In this document: positions 52,098 through 61,518 of the stretch, one piece after another
How positions within the stretch are numbered: position 1 is the first letter of the stretch
Layout of the letters: each line of letters opens with the position of its first letter
Source of the DNA: Nocardia vulneris
Lineage (GTDB): Bacteria > Actinomycetota > Actinomycetes > Mycobacteriales > Mycobacteriaceae
Length of the DNA: 64,000 nucleotides
Direction of reading: 5' to 3'
NCBI RefSeq assembly: GCF_001613425.1
Contig: NZ_BDCI01000050.1
Span: forward strand, 62,001 to 126,000
Program-made: the position numbers and the translations under genes
Notes under the pieces: model-generated
Told to the model about the DNA's origin: nothing
The model's input: only the letters and a program-made list of their open reading frames with translations
The model's database searches: none

Positions 52098-52534
52098 CCC
52101 GCACCGCATCGAATTCGGTGCTGCTTCCGGCGATTTCGGGCCCGGCGTGGTCGGCCGGGGTCGATATCGCGGCGGTCGGCCGGATACGGTCCTTACTCGC
52201 CACGGGAAATACGTTCTGCGAACGAGTGTTCCGACCGGACGAGATCGCCTACTGCACCGCATTCAGAGATCCCGCACCGCATTTCGCCGCCCGGTTCGGG
52301 GCCAAGGAAGCCACGCTGAAGGCCTTGCACCTCGGACTCGGGGTGCCCCCGGCGACCCGGCGGCTGCGCGATATCGAGGTACGCCGTACGACCGGCGCAC
52401 CGCACCTGCTGCTGCACCACCGCATGGCGACGCTCGCGCGTCGGCGCGGACTCACCGGCGCCGCAGTGTCGTTGAGCCACGACGGCGACTATGCGCTCGC
52501 TTGGGTGCTGCTCGCCGGGCAGGGGTGCCGATGA
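52094..52534 (+). CDS. Holo-ACP synthase (AcpS-type phosphopantetheinyl transferase)
   Basis: 146 residues. GVDIAAVGRI (Asp24, magnesium ligand) and FAARFGAKEATLKAL (the KEA/K motif) identify the AcpS family. It would load phosphopantetheine on the cluster carriers from CoA. The N-terminal 17 residues are extra. It is tightly coupled by 4-bp overlaps to the radical SAM gene and the ketoreductase gene. Confidence 0.9.
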   Translation: MTRTASNSVLLPAISGPAWSAGVDIAAVGRIRSLLATGNTFCERVFRPDEIAYCTAFRDPAPHFAARFGAKEATLKALHLGLGVPPATRRLRDIEVRRTTGAPHLLLHHRMATLARRRGLTGAAVSLSHDGDYALAWVLLAGQGCR

Positions 52535-53292
52535 ACCGGCTGAACGATTCCGTCGCCCTGGTGACCGGCGCCGCGGGCGTCTTCGGTACGGCCATCGCCA
52601 CCCGGTACGCCGAGGAGGGCGCCACGCTGGTGCTCACCGATGTCGACACGACCCGGTTGCAGGCGGCGGTGAAGGCTGTCGAAGCCGTTGCCGCCGCGCC
52701 GGTTTCCGCGTTCGTCGCCGACCTGACCGAACCCGCCGAGGTGACCCGCCTGTTCGCCCACACCGACGAGACATGGGGCCGGCTCGACGTGCTGATCAAC
52801 AACGCGGGCGGCGCGCTGCGCTCGCCGCTGGTCTTCCACAACGACGCCGACTGGCGCCGGATGCTGCGGGTGAACCTCGATACCGTCTTCTATTGCAGCA
52901 GGCAGGCGGTGCGCCGGATGCTGCCCCGGCGCAGCGGCCGCATCATCAACGTCGCCTCCGCGCTCGGCTTGACCGGCGGCGCGGACGAAGTCGCGTACGC
53001 GACCGCGAAGGCGGCGGTGATCGGCTTCACCCGCAGCGTGGCGCAGGAGGTCGGGCGGCGCGGTGTCTGCGTCAACGCGATCTGCCCGACACTCGCCGAC
53101 AGCGGGGTCAGCCGGGAGTACTTCGGCGGCTTCGAGGTCGATATCCGCGCGGTCGCCGCGTATCTCGCGCGCCGGGCGGCGATGCCGCGCCCGATCGCGC
53201 CGGAGGACGTCGCCGACGTCGCCGTTTTTCTCGGCGCTCGCGAGAGTGCCTACCTCAATGGGCAGGCCATTCTGGTCGGCGGAGTGGGATAG
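52531..53292 (+). CDS. 3-ketoacyl-ACP reductase-like SDR
   Basis: 253 residues. TGAAGVFG binds NAD(P)H; NNAG, the catalytic Ser in NVAS and YATAK are all intact. It is placed between the holo-ACP synthase and the active dehydratase, which supports a ketoreductase role in each elongation cycle. A second, MabA-like reductase is encoded at the operon end. Confidence 0.87.
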   Translation: MNRLNDSVALVTGAAGVFGTAIATRYAEEGATLVLTDVDTTRLQAAVKAVEAVAAAPVSAFVADLTEPAEVTRLFAHTDETWGRLDVLINNAGGALRSPLVFHNDADWRRMLRVNLDTVFYCSRQAVRRMLPRRSGRIINVASALGLTGGADEVAYATAKAAVIGFTRSVAQEVGRRGVCVNAICPTLADSGVSREYFGGFEVDIRAVAAYLARRAAMPRPIAPEDVADVAVFLGARESAYLNGQAILVGGVG

Positions 53293-53300
53293 GAGTATCC

Positions 53301-53783
53301 GTGCGGTTTCTCATGGTCGACGCGATCACCGAAGTGGACGGCGGCCGCCGCGCCGTCGGCGTCAAGAACGCCGCGATGAGCGAGGACTACTTCGCCGACC
53401 ACTTCCCGCAGCAGCCGATTCTGCCCGGCGTGCTGGTGCTGGAGGCGATGACCCAGCTGGCACGCTGGCTGGTGCTCACCCACAGCGAATTCCGCACCAC
53501 GGTGGTGCTCAGCGCGGTGCAGCACAGCAAGTTCATCGACTTCGCGGTGCCCGGCGATCGGCTGACCGTCGAGGTGGACCGCATCGAGGGCGGGCACGGC
53601 GCGGGCCCGGGCCCCGGCGCGGAGCTGGACTTCCGGGGTGCCGCGCAGGCGCACGGCCGCAAGATCGCGACCGCGACCTTCCGCTGCCGGACCTACGCGC
53701 TCACCGAATTCGAGGATCCCGCGGCGACCCGCCGCCACTATCGAGTGCTGCGGCTCAACGGATCGAAGGTGAGCGGGCAATGA
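53301..53783 (+). CDS. FabZ-like 3-hydroxyacyl-ACP dehydratase (DH2, active)
   Basis: 160 residues. The catalytic His is His34 in ADHFPQQP and the Glu lies in LVLEAMTQ; these are the FabZ pair that removes water from 3-hydroxyacyl-ACP. GTG 53301 is preceded by AGGAG at the end of the previous gene. It is the likely active partner of DH1 and overlaps the next ketosynthase-fold gene by 4 bp. Confidence 0.9.
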   Translation: MRFLMVDAITEVDGGRRAVGVKNAAMSEDYFADHFPQQPILPGVLVLEAMTQLARWLVLTHSEFRTTVVLSAVQHSKFIDFAVPGDRLTVEVDRIEGGHGAGPGPGAELDFRGAAQAHGRKIATATFRCRTYALTEFEDPAATRRHYRVLRLNGSKVSGQ

Positions 53784-55063
53784 GGCATCGGGTGGCCGTC
53801 GTCGGCGCGGGCGTGCTGTCCTGCCTCGGTACCGACTATCGCCGGCAGTGGCGGCGAATCCTGGCGGCGGAGACCGGTTTACGGCGACGAGACGGCGACG
53901 GCCCGCCGGAGCTGGCCTATTTCGGCGCGGTGGACGATGCCGAGCACCCCGTCGCGCTCGCCGACCGCAAGCATCTCAAGCGCCTCACCAGGGCGTCCCG
54001 GCTGGGCGTGTACGCGGCCGATCTGGCGATCGCCGACGCGGGCGCGGTGTTCCGGGCCGCCGCGCCGCCGCGGCGCGGAATCTATATGGGCTCCAACGAG
54101 AACGAGGACGAGAAGAACTATCTCGACCGCTTCGCGCCGGTGCTGGCCGGTGCGCGACGCCCGGACGGCACCCTCGACTACACGCGGCTCGGCCAGGCGG
54201 CGCTGCGCCGGGCCAAACCCGATTTCCTGCTCTCTGGCCTGCCCAACGCCGCCCTGTGCCAGATCACCATCCGGCACGAGATCTGCGGCGCGAACAGCAC
54301 CTTGGTCGACGGCTCGGCCATGGGACTGTGCGCGGTGGGCCGGGCCTTCCGTGCGGTGCGCGACGGCCGGGCCGACGTCGCGGTCTGCGGTGGCACCGAC
54401 GCGGGCGCCGACGAATTCGCCCGCCTCGCGCTGCACGAGTTCGGGCTGACCTCGGCCTGCGCCGACGGTGCGCGCTCGGTTCGGCCGTACGACCGGCACC
54501 GGGACGGCTATATCTGCGCCGAGGGCGCGGCCGCCCTCGTCCTCGCCGATCTCGACCTGGCGCGGGCCAACGACGCGCACATCCTCGCCGAGATCGTCGG
54601 TTTCGGCGCCGCCACCGACCGGGGCCGCCCGCTGGCGCCCGACCCCGAGGGCAGCGGTGTGCGCGACGCGCTCGTACGGGCCGTGGCCGACGCTGCCATC
54701 GATCCCCGCGCGGTCGGCTACATCTATGGTCACGGCGATGCCACCGCGAGCGGCGATCGCTCCGAGCTGCACGGCATCGCGCAGGCGCTGGCGCGGCGAG
54801 ACCGGTTGCGGCTCACCGGAACCAAGGCCGCGACCGGGCACATGGGCCCGGCCACCGATGTCGCCGAGATGGCGTTCGCCTGTCTGAGTGTGCGGGACGG
54901 CGTCGTCGCGCCGACGCTCAATCTCGGCGCGGCCGACGACGCGGCCCGCGCCGTCGAGATCGTCACGCATCGGCCGACCGCTCTGGACGCGCGGTTCGCG
55001 ATCACGCTCAGCCGCAACGTGGACGGACCCGAGGTCGCCGCCGTGGTGCTCGGTAGCGCGTGA
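53780..55063 (+). CDS. Ketosynthase-fold protein (KS4) with Ser in place of active Cys
   Basis: 427 residues. The fold is FabF-like, but the nucleophile position is Ser179 in VDGSAMGLC; both His residues (His318 in YGHGDATASG and His354 in TGHMGPA) are kept. It therefore cannot run normal condensation. Serine at this place is known in starter acyltransferase-like and decarboxylating ketosynthase homologues, so a starter-loading or second CLF role is possible. It pairs by position with DH2, as KS3 pairs with DH1. Confidence 0.88.
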   Translation: MRHRVAVVGAGVLSCLGTDYRRQWRRILAAETGLRRRDGDGPPELAYFGAVDDAEHPVALADRKHLKRLTRASRLGVYAADLAIADAGAVFRAAAPPRRGIYMGSNENEDEKNYLDRFAPVLAGARRPDGTLDYTRLGQAALRRAKPDFLLSGLPNAALCQITIRHEICGANSTLVDGSAMGLCAVGRAFRAVRDGRADVAVCGGTDAGADEFARLALHEFGLTSACADGARSVRPYDRHRDGYICAEGAAALVLADLDLARANDAHILAEIVGFGAATDRGRPLAPDPEGSGVRDALVRAVADAAIDPRAVGYIYGHGDATASGDRSELHGIAQALARRDRLRLTGTKAATGHMGPATDVAEMAFACLSVRDGVVAPTLNLGAADDAARAVEIVTHRPTALDARFAITLSRNVDGPEVAAVVLGSA

Positions 55064-55103
55064 GCCCCGCACGGTGGCCTGCGAAACGGACGAAAGGCGA
55101 AGT

Positions 55104-55859
<756 letters not shown>

Positions 55860-55884
55860 GCTCAGACGACTAGGAGATGCTCTC

Positions 55885-56706
55885 GTGCGCACCGTGATCG
55901 AGGAAACCCGCGACATCTACGACCTGACCCACCGGCAGATCACGCTCACGCCGTCCGGGCAGGCCATGATGGCCTATCTCTGGCAGGACCGGGGCGGCTA
56001 TGTCGGCCAGCTGAGCTGGACCACCCGCGATCAGCTGCGCGAGATCGCGCACACCGCGGGCTTGGCGCCGGGCCAGACCGTGCTCGATCTCTGCTGCGGC
56101 ACCGGCGGTATCGCGCGCTACCTCGCCGAGACGACCGGTGCCACGCTCACCGGCCTCGACTACTCCGAGCCCGCGATCGAGATCGCCCGCCGCGCCCCCG
56201 CCGCGGTCCCGATCCGGTTCGACCACGGGGATGCCCGCGAACTGCCCTACGCCGCCGCCACATTCGACGCTGTGGTGAGCGTGGACAGTCTGGTCATCGT
56301 GCCGGACCGGCACCGCGTGCTCACCGAATGCGCCAGGGTGCTGAAACCCGGCGGCCGCCTGGCTTTCACCGACGAGGTGCTCACCGGTCCGATCCCGCGC
56401 GACCCGGCGACGTTGCGCGCCTTGACCGTCTACGGTCGCCTGTTCGCGCAGACACCGGCCGGCTATCGGCGGCTGCTCGCGCACGCCGGATTCACCGATA
56501 TCGAGGTCCAGGACAGCACCGAGATGTTCGTCGCGATCAACGAGCGCTGGGCCGAATCGTATCGGCGCTTCGCGGTGCAGGGCCGCGAGATCCTGGGCGA
56601 CAAGCTGTTCGAGGACGGACTCGGCTTCTTCGAGACGCTCGCCGCGCAGGGGGCGGCGGGCCGGCTCGGACAGGTTCGCGTCCACGCCACACGCCGGACC
56701 GGGTAG
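55885..56706 (+). CDS. Class I SAM-dependent methyltransferase 2 (UbiE-like)
   Basis: 273 residues. VLDLCCGTGGIARYL is motif I and LTGLDYSEPAIE ends strand 2; later VVSVDSLVIVPDR and LKPGGRLAFTDE are the UbiE/Coq5-type motifs. GTG 55885 follows AGGAG at the right spacing. It differs from methyltransferase 1, so two separate methylation steps are likely. Confidence 0.87.
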   Translation: MRTVIEETRDIYDLTHRQITLTPSGQAMMAYLWQDRGGYVGQLSWTTRDQLREIAHTAGLAPGQTVLDLCCGTGGIARYLAETTGATLTGLDYSEPAIEIARRAPAAVPIRFDHGDARELPYAAATFDAVVSVDSLVIVPDRHRVLTECARVLKPGGRLAFTDEVLTGPIPRDPATLRALTVYGRLFAQTPAGYRRLLAHAGFTDIEVQDSTEMFVAINERWAESYRRFAVQGREILGDKLFEDGLGFFETLAAQGAAGRLGQVRVHATRRTG

Positions 56707-56709
56707 TCG

Positions 56710-57468
56710 ATGACCCGCTCCCCCGGCCCCGATCACCGCGCGACCACCATGCCCTCGGCCACCACACTCGCGGTGCTGCACGGTGTTTCGAAGACCTTCG
56801 GCAGTGCGGACACGGCCGTGCACGCGCTGGCCGAGTGTGACCTGACCATCGCGGCGGGCGAATTGCTCGTCGTGCTGGGCCCTTCGGGCTCGGGCAAGAC
56901 CACGCTGCTCAATGTGCTCGGCGGGATCGAGACCCCGACCACCGGGGTGATCAGCATCGACGGGCACACCCTCACCGACCTGGACGCGAAGGGCATGGCG
57001 GGGCTGCGCCGCACCGCGCTGAGTTTCGTCTACCAGTTCTTCAACCTCGTGCCGACGCTCACGGTGGCCGAGAACATCGCCGTGCTGGCCGAATTGACCG
57101 GCGGACCGGTCGGCGCCCGGGTACACGACGTGTTGACCCAGGTCGGCTTGGCCGATTGCGCGGATCGTTTCCCGGCCCAGCTCTCGGGCGGTCAGCAGCA
57201 GCGGGTCGCGATCGCGCGGGCGCTGGTGAACCGGCCGCGGCTGCTGCTGTGCGACGAACCGACGGGCGCGCTGGACCTCGACACCGGACGCAGCGTGCTG
57301 GCCCTGCTGCAACGCCTCTGCCACCGGGCCGACCACGCAGTCGTGCTCGTCACGCACAACCAGGCGATCGCCGCCATCGCCGACCGGGTGCTGCGCATGC
57401 GGTCCGGGCGGATCGTCGCCGACCTCCAACAGGCCGCTCCCCTGCCCGCCGACGAGGTCACCTGGTGA
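56710..57468 (+). CDS. ABC transporter ATP-binding protein (MacB/LolD type)
   Basis: 252 residues. Walker A GPSGSGKTT, signature LSGGQQQRVAIARAL, Walker B LLLCDEPTGALD and the switch His in VTHN are present. The FNLVPTLTVAENI segment is typical of MacB/LolD/FtsE-like ATPases that power FtsX-type permeases. The permease gene overlaps it by 4 bp. Export of the cluster product, or self-resistance, is expected. Confidence 0.94.
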   Translation: MTRSPGPDHRATTMPSATTLAVLHGVSKTFGSADTAVHALAECDLTIAAGELLVVLGPSGSGKTTLLNVLGGIETPTTGVISIDGHTLTDLDAKGMAGLRRTALSFVYQFFNLVPTLTVAENIAVLAELTGGPVGARVHDVLTQVGLADCADRFPAQLSGGQQQRVAIARALVNRPRLLLCDEPTGALDLDTGRSVLALLQRLCHRADHAVVLVTHNQAIAAIADRVLRMRSGRIVADLQQAAPLPADEVTW

Positions 57469-59822
57469 CCCGGCATCCGACACTGCACCGGAAACTGTTG
57501 CGCGACATCCGCGCCCAGTGGCCACAGTTCGCCGCGCAGACGATGATCATCATGCTCGGCGTGGCGCTGTTCACCGCGTCCTACGGGGCCTACCGGAATT
57601 TGAACGCCTCCTACGACGGCACCTTCGAGACGGAACGTTTCGCCGATGTCTGGGTGAGCGGCGGGGACACGGCCGCACTCGCGGCCGCGGCGAACGCCCT
57701 GCCGGGGGTCGCGGATGCGGTCGTGCGCGCGCAGGTCGATCTGCCGCTGCGGGTCGGGGCGGACAAGCTGCGCGGCCGCGTCGTCGGCCTGCCCGCCGAC
57801 CGGCCGCCCGCGGTGAATGCCCCGACGCTGCTGTCCGGGCACTACCCGGGCGCGAACGAGGTCCTGGTCGAACACCATATGGCCGAGCACTTCGGGTTAC
57901 GCAGCGGCGCAACGCTGTCCGTGCTCGGGCCCGGCGGGTGGCGCGAGGTGACCGTCGCCGGCGTGGCCTCCTCGGCCGAATACCTCTGGCCCGCGCGCAG
58001 CCGCCGCGACATGTTCCCGCTGCCAGATAATTTCGGCGTCCTCTTCGCCGCAGCGCCGCTGGCGACCGCGCTGGCCGGCGGCGCCGCCGAGCAAGTGCTG
58101 CTCCGCTTCGCCGAACCGCCGAGTTCCGACGCGCTCACCCGCATTCGGGAACTGGCCGCCGCGCACGGCGCGACGGAGGTGCTCACCCGGGCGGAACAAC
58201 CGTCGAACTGGTTGCTGCGCATGGATATCGACGCCTTCGGTCAGCTCGCCTATCTGTTTCCGCTGCTGTTCTCGAGTGTCGCCGGTCTGGTGTCGTATGT
58301 GCTGCTGCACCGGCGGGTGCGGGCCGAGCGCCCGGTGATCGGCGTGCTGCTGGCCGGCGGCGTGTCGCGCGCGACGCTGCTGTGGCACTACCTGCAGTAC
58401 GGGATCGTGGCGGGACTGGCCGGCGCATTCGGCGGAATCCTGGTGGGGCTCGCCGGATCCGGCGCGTTGAGCCGGGTCTACCTCCGGGCGATCGACCTGC
58501 CCGCGTCCGCGGCGGTCGTCGAGGTCGCGCCGATCACCCTGATCGGCGCGCTGCTGTTCGGTGTCGCGGCGGGCGCACTCGGCGCGCTCGCCCCAGCCCT
58601 ACTCGCCTTCCGCACACCGCCCGCGGCGGCGATGCGCGGCACCCCGCCGCCGGGGCCGGGCCGAATCAGCCTGCTGGAGCAGGTGATTCCGGTGTTGCGC
58701 CGGCTACCGGCCCGCTGGCTGCTGGTACTGCGCGCGATCGGGCGCAGTCCGCGGCGCACCTGGAGCACCGTGCTCGGCACCGCGCTGTCCCTGGTGGTCA
58801 TGCTCACCTCGTGGACGATGCTCGACACCATGACCGAGGCGTTGGACGTGTCCTTCCATCAGGTGCAAACCGCCGACGCACGAGTCGATTTCACCGTCCC
58901 GGTCGACCAGCGCCGCCTCGCCGAGCTCACCGGGGCCGCGGGTGTCGCCGCCGCCGAACCGATGGTGCAGCTGCCGATCACCCTCGCCGCGAACCGCGCC
59001 ACCTATGCGACCGTGCTGATCGCGCTGCCGCGTGACACCACGATGCACGGACTGCGGCCGGTGCCGGGGAGCCCGGCCGTCCGGCCGGAGCGCGGCCTGC
59101 TGGTCGGCAAGGGCGTCCGGCAGCTGCTCGGCGTCTCGACCGGCGACCTCGTCGAGGTCGAAGTGCCTGGCGCGCAAGCGGTTCGCGTGCCGATCGCGGG
59201 GGTGCTGGACGAACCGATCGGCACCTTCGCCTATTGCACGCTCGAGCAGCTCGATGCGCTTGCCGGTGCGCCGGTGCCGATCAACTCCGCCCTGCTTCGC
59301 CTCGCACCGCACGCCGACCCCGACCAGGTCCGGCGTGCACTGTCCGAGCGGCCCGGTGTCGCGGCCTACGAGGATCTCGACGAGGTGAACCGGTTGATCG
59401 ACCGGTACGCCGGATTCTTCTTCGTGTTCATCGGCGTGATGCTGGCCCTGGGCGGGCTGATGGCGTTCGCGATCATCTTCACCACCATGTCGATCAATAT
59501 CGTCGAGCGGCGGCGCGAGGTCGGCGTACTGCGTGCCGGAGGGATGCCGCACGGCATGCTCGCGCGCCTGATCACCGGGGAGAACCTGCTGCTGACCCTG
59601 CTCGGCATCGGGCCGGGCCTGGTGCTCGGGGTGCTCGGCGGGCACAGCTTCCTGTCCACCTACGCCAACGACCAGTTCCAGCTGGATCTGGTGGTCCGCC
59701 CCGGCACGCTCGGCAGCGCGGCACTGGTCGTGCTGTGCGTGGCGACCGTGTCGCTGCTGCCCGGACTGCGGGCCGTGCGCGGCCTCGACCTCGCCGCGGT
59801 GCTGCGCGAACGATCCGATTGA
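57465..59822 (+). CDS. ABC transporter permease (FtsX/MacB-like, duplicated)
   Basis: 785 residues. Membrane segments are grouped as one at about 20-40, three near 255-385, one near 435-455 and three at about 645-770, with two large extracytoplasmic domains. This matches permeases with two FtsX repeats. With the ATPase it forms a mechanotransmission-type exporter, which moves lipids, lipoproteins or hydrophobic antibiotics across or out of the membrane. GTG start. Confidence 0.92.
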   Translation: MTRHPTLHRKLLRDIRAQWPQFAAQTMIIMLGVALFTASYGAYRNLNASYDGTFETERFADVWVSGGDTAALAAAANALPGVADAVVRAQVDLPLRVGADKLRGRVVGLPADRPPAVNAPTLLSGHYPGANEVLVEHHMAEHFGLRSGATLSVLGPGGWREVTVAGVASSAEYLWPARSRRDMFPLPDNFGVLFAAAPLATALAGGAAEQVLLRFAEPPSSDALTRIRELAAAHGATEVLTRAEQPSNWLLRMDIDAFGQLAYLFPLLFSSVAGLVSYVLLHRRVRAERPVIGVLLAGGVSRATLLWHYLQYGIVAGLAGAFGGILVGLAGSGALSRVYLRAIDLPASAAVVEVAPITLIGALLFGVAAGALGALAPALLAFRTPPAAAMRGTPPPGPGRISLLEQVIPVLRRLPARWLLVLRAIGRSPRRTWSTVLGTALSLVVMLTSWTMLDTMTEALDVSFHQVQTADARVDFTVPVDQRRLAELTGAAGVAAAEPMVQLPITLAANRATYATVLIALPRDTTMHGLRPVPGSPAVRPERGLLVGKGVRQLLGVSTGDLVEVEVPGAQAVRVPIAGVLDEPIGTFAYCTLEQLDALAGAPVPINSALLRLAPHADPDQVRRALSERPGVAAYEDLDEVNRLIDRYAGFFFVFIGVMLALGGLMAFAIIFTTMSINIVERRREVGVLRAGGMPHGMLARLITGENLLLTLLGIGPGLVLGVLGGHSFLSTYANDQFQLDLVVRPGTLGSAALVVLCVATVSLLPGLRAVRGLDLAAVLRERSD

Positions 59823-59841
59823 GTCGCCAGGAGGTGCGCTG

Positions 59842-60546
59842 ATGAACCATTCCGCCTTCGTCACCGGTGGTAATCGCGGGATCGGGCTGGCCATCGCCCG
59901 TGAGCTCGCGCGCGGCGGCAAACCGGTGGCGGTCTCGATGCGCAAGGGCGCGCCGCCCGACGGATTGTTCGGCGTCGCTTGCGATGTCACCGACGAACAG
60001 CAGGTCGACGCGGCGTTCGCGCTGATCGAACAGGAGCTCGGACCCGTCGATGTGCTGGTCGCCAACGCGGGCATCACCAGGGACGTACTGCTGGCGGCGA
60101 TGACCGAGGACGAGTTCGCGTCGGTGGTGGACACCAACCTGGTCGGCGCGTTCCGGGTGATCAACCGGGCGGCGCGGACCATGATCCGGCAGCGGCGCGG
60201 CCGGATCATCCTGGTGTCGTCGGTGACGGCGCTGCTCGGCTCGGCGGGGCAGACGAACTACGCCGCCTCCAAGGCGGGCCTGATCGGGCTGGCCCGGTCG
60301 CTGGTGCGGGAACTGGGCGCGCGCAACATCACGGTCAATGTGGTCGCCCCCGGATTCGTGGACACCGATATGACCGCGTCGCTCACCCCGCAGTGGCGCG
60401 CCGAGGTCACCAAGAAGATTCCGCTCGGCCGGATCGCCGCGGCCGCCGAGATCGCCAGGGTGGTGGGGTTTCTCGCCGGTGCGGACGCGGGCTACATCAC
60501 CGGCGCGGTGATTCCGGTGGACGGCGGACTCGGCATGGGCCACTGA
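59842..60546 (+). CDS. fabG: MabA-like 3-ketoacyl-ACP reductase (FabG)
   Basis: 234 residues. TGGNRGIG, NAGI, the catalytic Ser in VSSV and YAASK are in order. GLFGVACDVTDEQQVDAAF and the end SGAVIPVDGGLGMGH are close to mycobacterial MabA/FabG1, whose job is reduction of long 3-ketoacyl-ACPs in mycolate synthesis. Its position, 19 bp after the exporter, indicates that this long-chain-type reductase serves the cluster. The 3' end overlaps the convergent regulator gene by 55 bp. Confidence 0.9.
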   Translation: MNHSAFVTGGNRGIGLAIARELARGGKPVAVSMRKGAPPDGLFGVACDVTDEQQVDAAFALIEQELGPVDVLVANAGITRDVLLAAMTEDEFASVVDTNLVGAFRVINRAARTMIRQRRGRIILVSSVTALLGSAGQTNYAASKAGLIGLARSLVRELGARNITVNVVAPGFVDTDMTASLTPQWRAEVTKKIPLGRIAAAAEIARVVGFLAGADAGYITGAVIPVDGGLGMGH

Positions 60547-61241
60547 CGGCCACTGCGCAGCGCGGCACGGTCGTCGTCGTGCCCGTTGCCCGCGGCGCCG
60601 GCCTCGAGCAGCGCGATCAAACCGGTCTCGTAGGCCACCGCGACGGCCTGCCCACGCGTGCCGACCGCCAGCTTCTGCAGCACGTGATGCACGTGGCTGC
60701 GCACGGTGGTCGCCGAAACCGAGAGTTGCCGGGCGATTTCGGCATTCGAGCGGCCGTGCGCGAGCAGCCCGAGCACCTCGGCCTCGCGCCGGGTCAGGCT
60801 GCCGGCCACCTGCATATCGGAGTTGCGCGCCACCGCGGGCGCGACGACGTGGTCGAGGCCGCCGACGATCTGCGGCGGCACCACGAGCCGGTTGCCGACC
60901 GCCACCACCCGGATGGCGCACAGCAGCTCGAACGGCGAGCAGCCCGAGGAGAGCAGTCCCCGCACGCCCGCACGCACCAGCTTGACCGCACGCGCGACGT
61001 CTTCCTCCGCCATCACCATTATCACCTTCGCGGCCGCGACGAGCTCGGCCAGGCGGTGCTTTCCTTCGACGGCGCCGACGAGCAGCACGACGTCGGGTGC
61101 GTGCGCCCGGACGGCCCCGAGCAGGGCGTGGCCGCCCGAAACGTCGTCCACCACATCGATATCCGGCTCACGGTCGAACTGGGCGCACAGCCCTCTGCGC
61201 ATCAGGGCGCTGTCCGCGCAGACCACGACACGGATGGTCAC
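60492..61241 (-). CDS. LuxR/NarL-type response regulator with atypical receiver
   Basis: 249 residues from GTG 61241. The receiver-like domain opens with IRVVVCADSALMRRGL, but the phospho-acceptor position is Val55 (VVLLVGAV) where Asp is expected. The C-terminal LuxR HTH (LTRREAEVLGLLAHGRSNAEIARQLSVSATTVRSHVHHVLQKL) is intact. No sensor kinase lies nearby. It probably controls the cluster without standard phosphorylation. A TTG at 61367 would add 42 residues; the body of the family argues for the shorter form. Confidence 0.87.
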   Translation of the reverse strand: MTIRVVVCADSALMRRGLCAQFDREPDIDVVDDVSGGHALLGAVRAHAPDVVLLVGAVEGKHRLAELVAAAKVIMVMAEEDVARAVKLVRAGVRGLLSSGCSPFELLCAIRVVAVGNRLVVPPQIVGGLDHVVAPAVARNSDMQVAGSLTRREAEVLGLLAHGRSNAEIARQLSVSATTVRSHVHHVLQKLAVGTRGQAVAVAYETGLIALLEAGAAGNGHDDDRAALRSGRQWPMPSPPSTGITAPVM

Positions 61242-61518
61242 CTGCCGGTGCGCCGCGGCGCCGGAGCCGCGGCCCTCGTTCACCGCCGGAACAGGGACGA
61301 GTGGCGCGAGTGTGCCGCGCGATTGCGGTGCGGCGTGATCTGCTGGATCGGTTCCATTGCGTGACAAGACATCTCACGCTCCCATCATTCCCAGCGAATG
61401 TTCACCAGGGTAGCACGTAAACAGTTCGACCATCGCTTTGTTCCACTGACGATGGAATGTACAAATCAACGATTTTATCTGTGCACGTTGTCGTTTCACC
61501 GGACGCGATAATCCGTTC

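Noticed and set aside
61242..61367. 42-residue N-terminal extension of the LuxR regulator from TTG 61367
   Set aside because: The extension is Pro-, Ala- and Gly-rich and unlike any receiver domain. The family normally begins at the IRVVVCAD strand.
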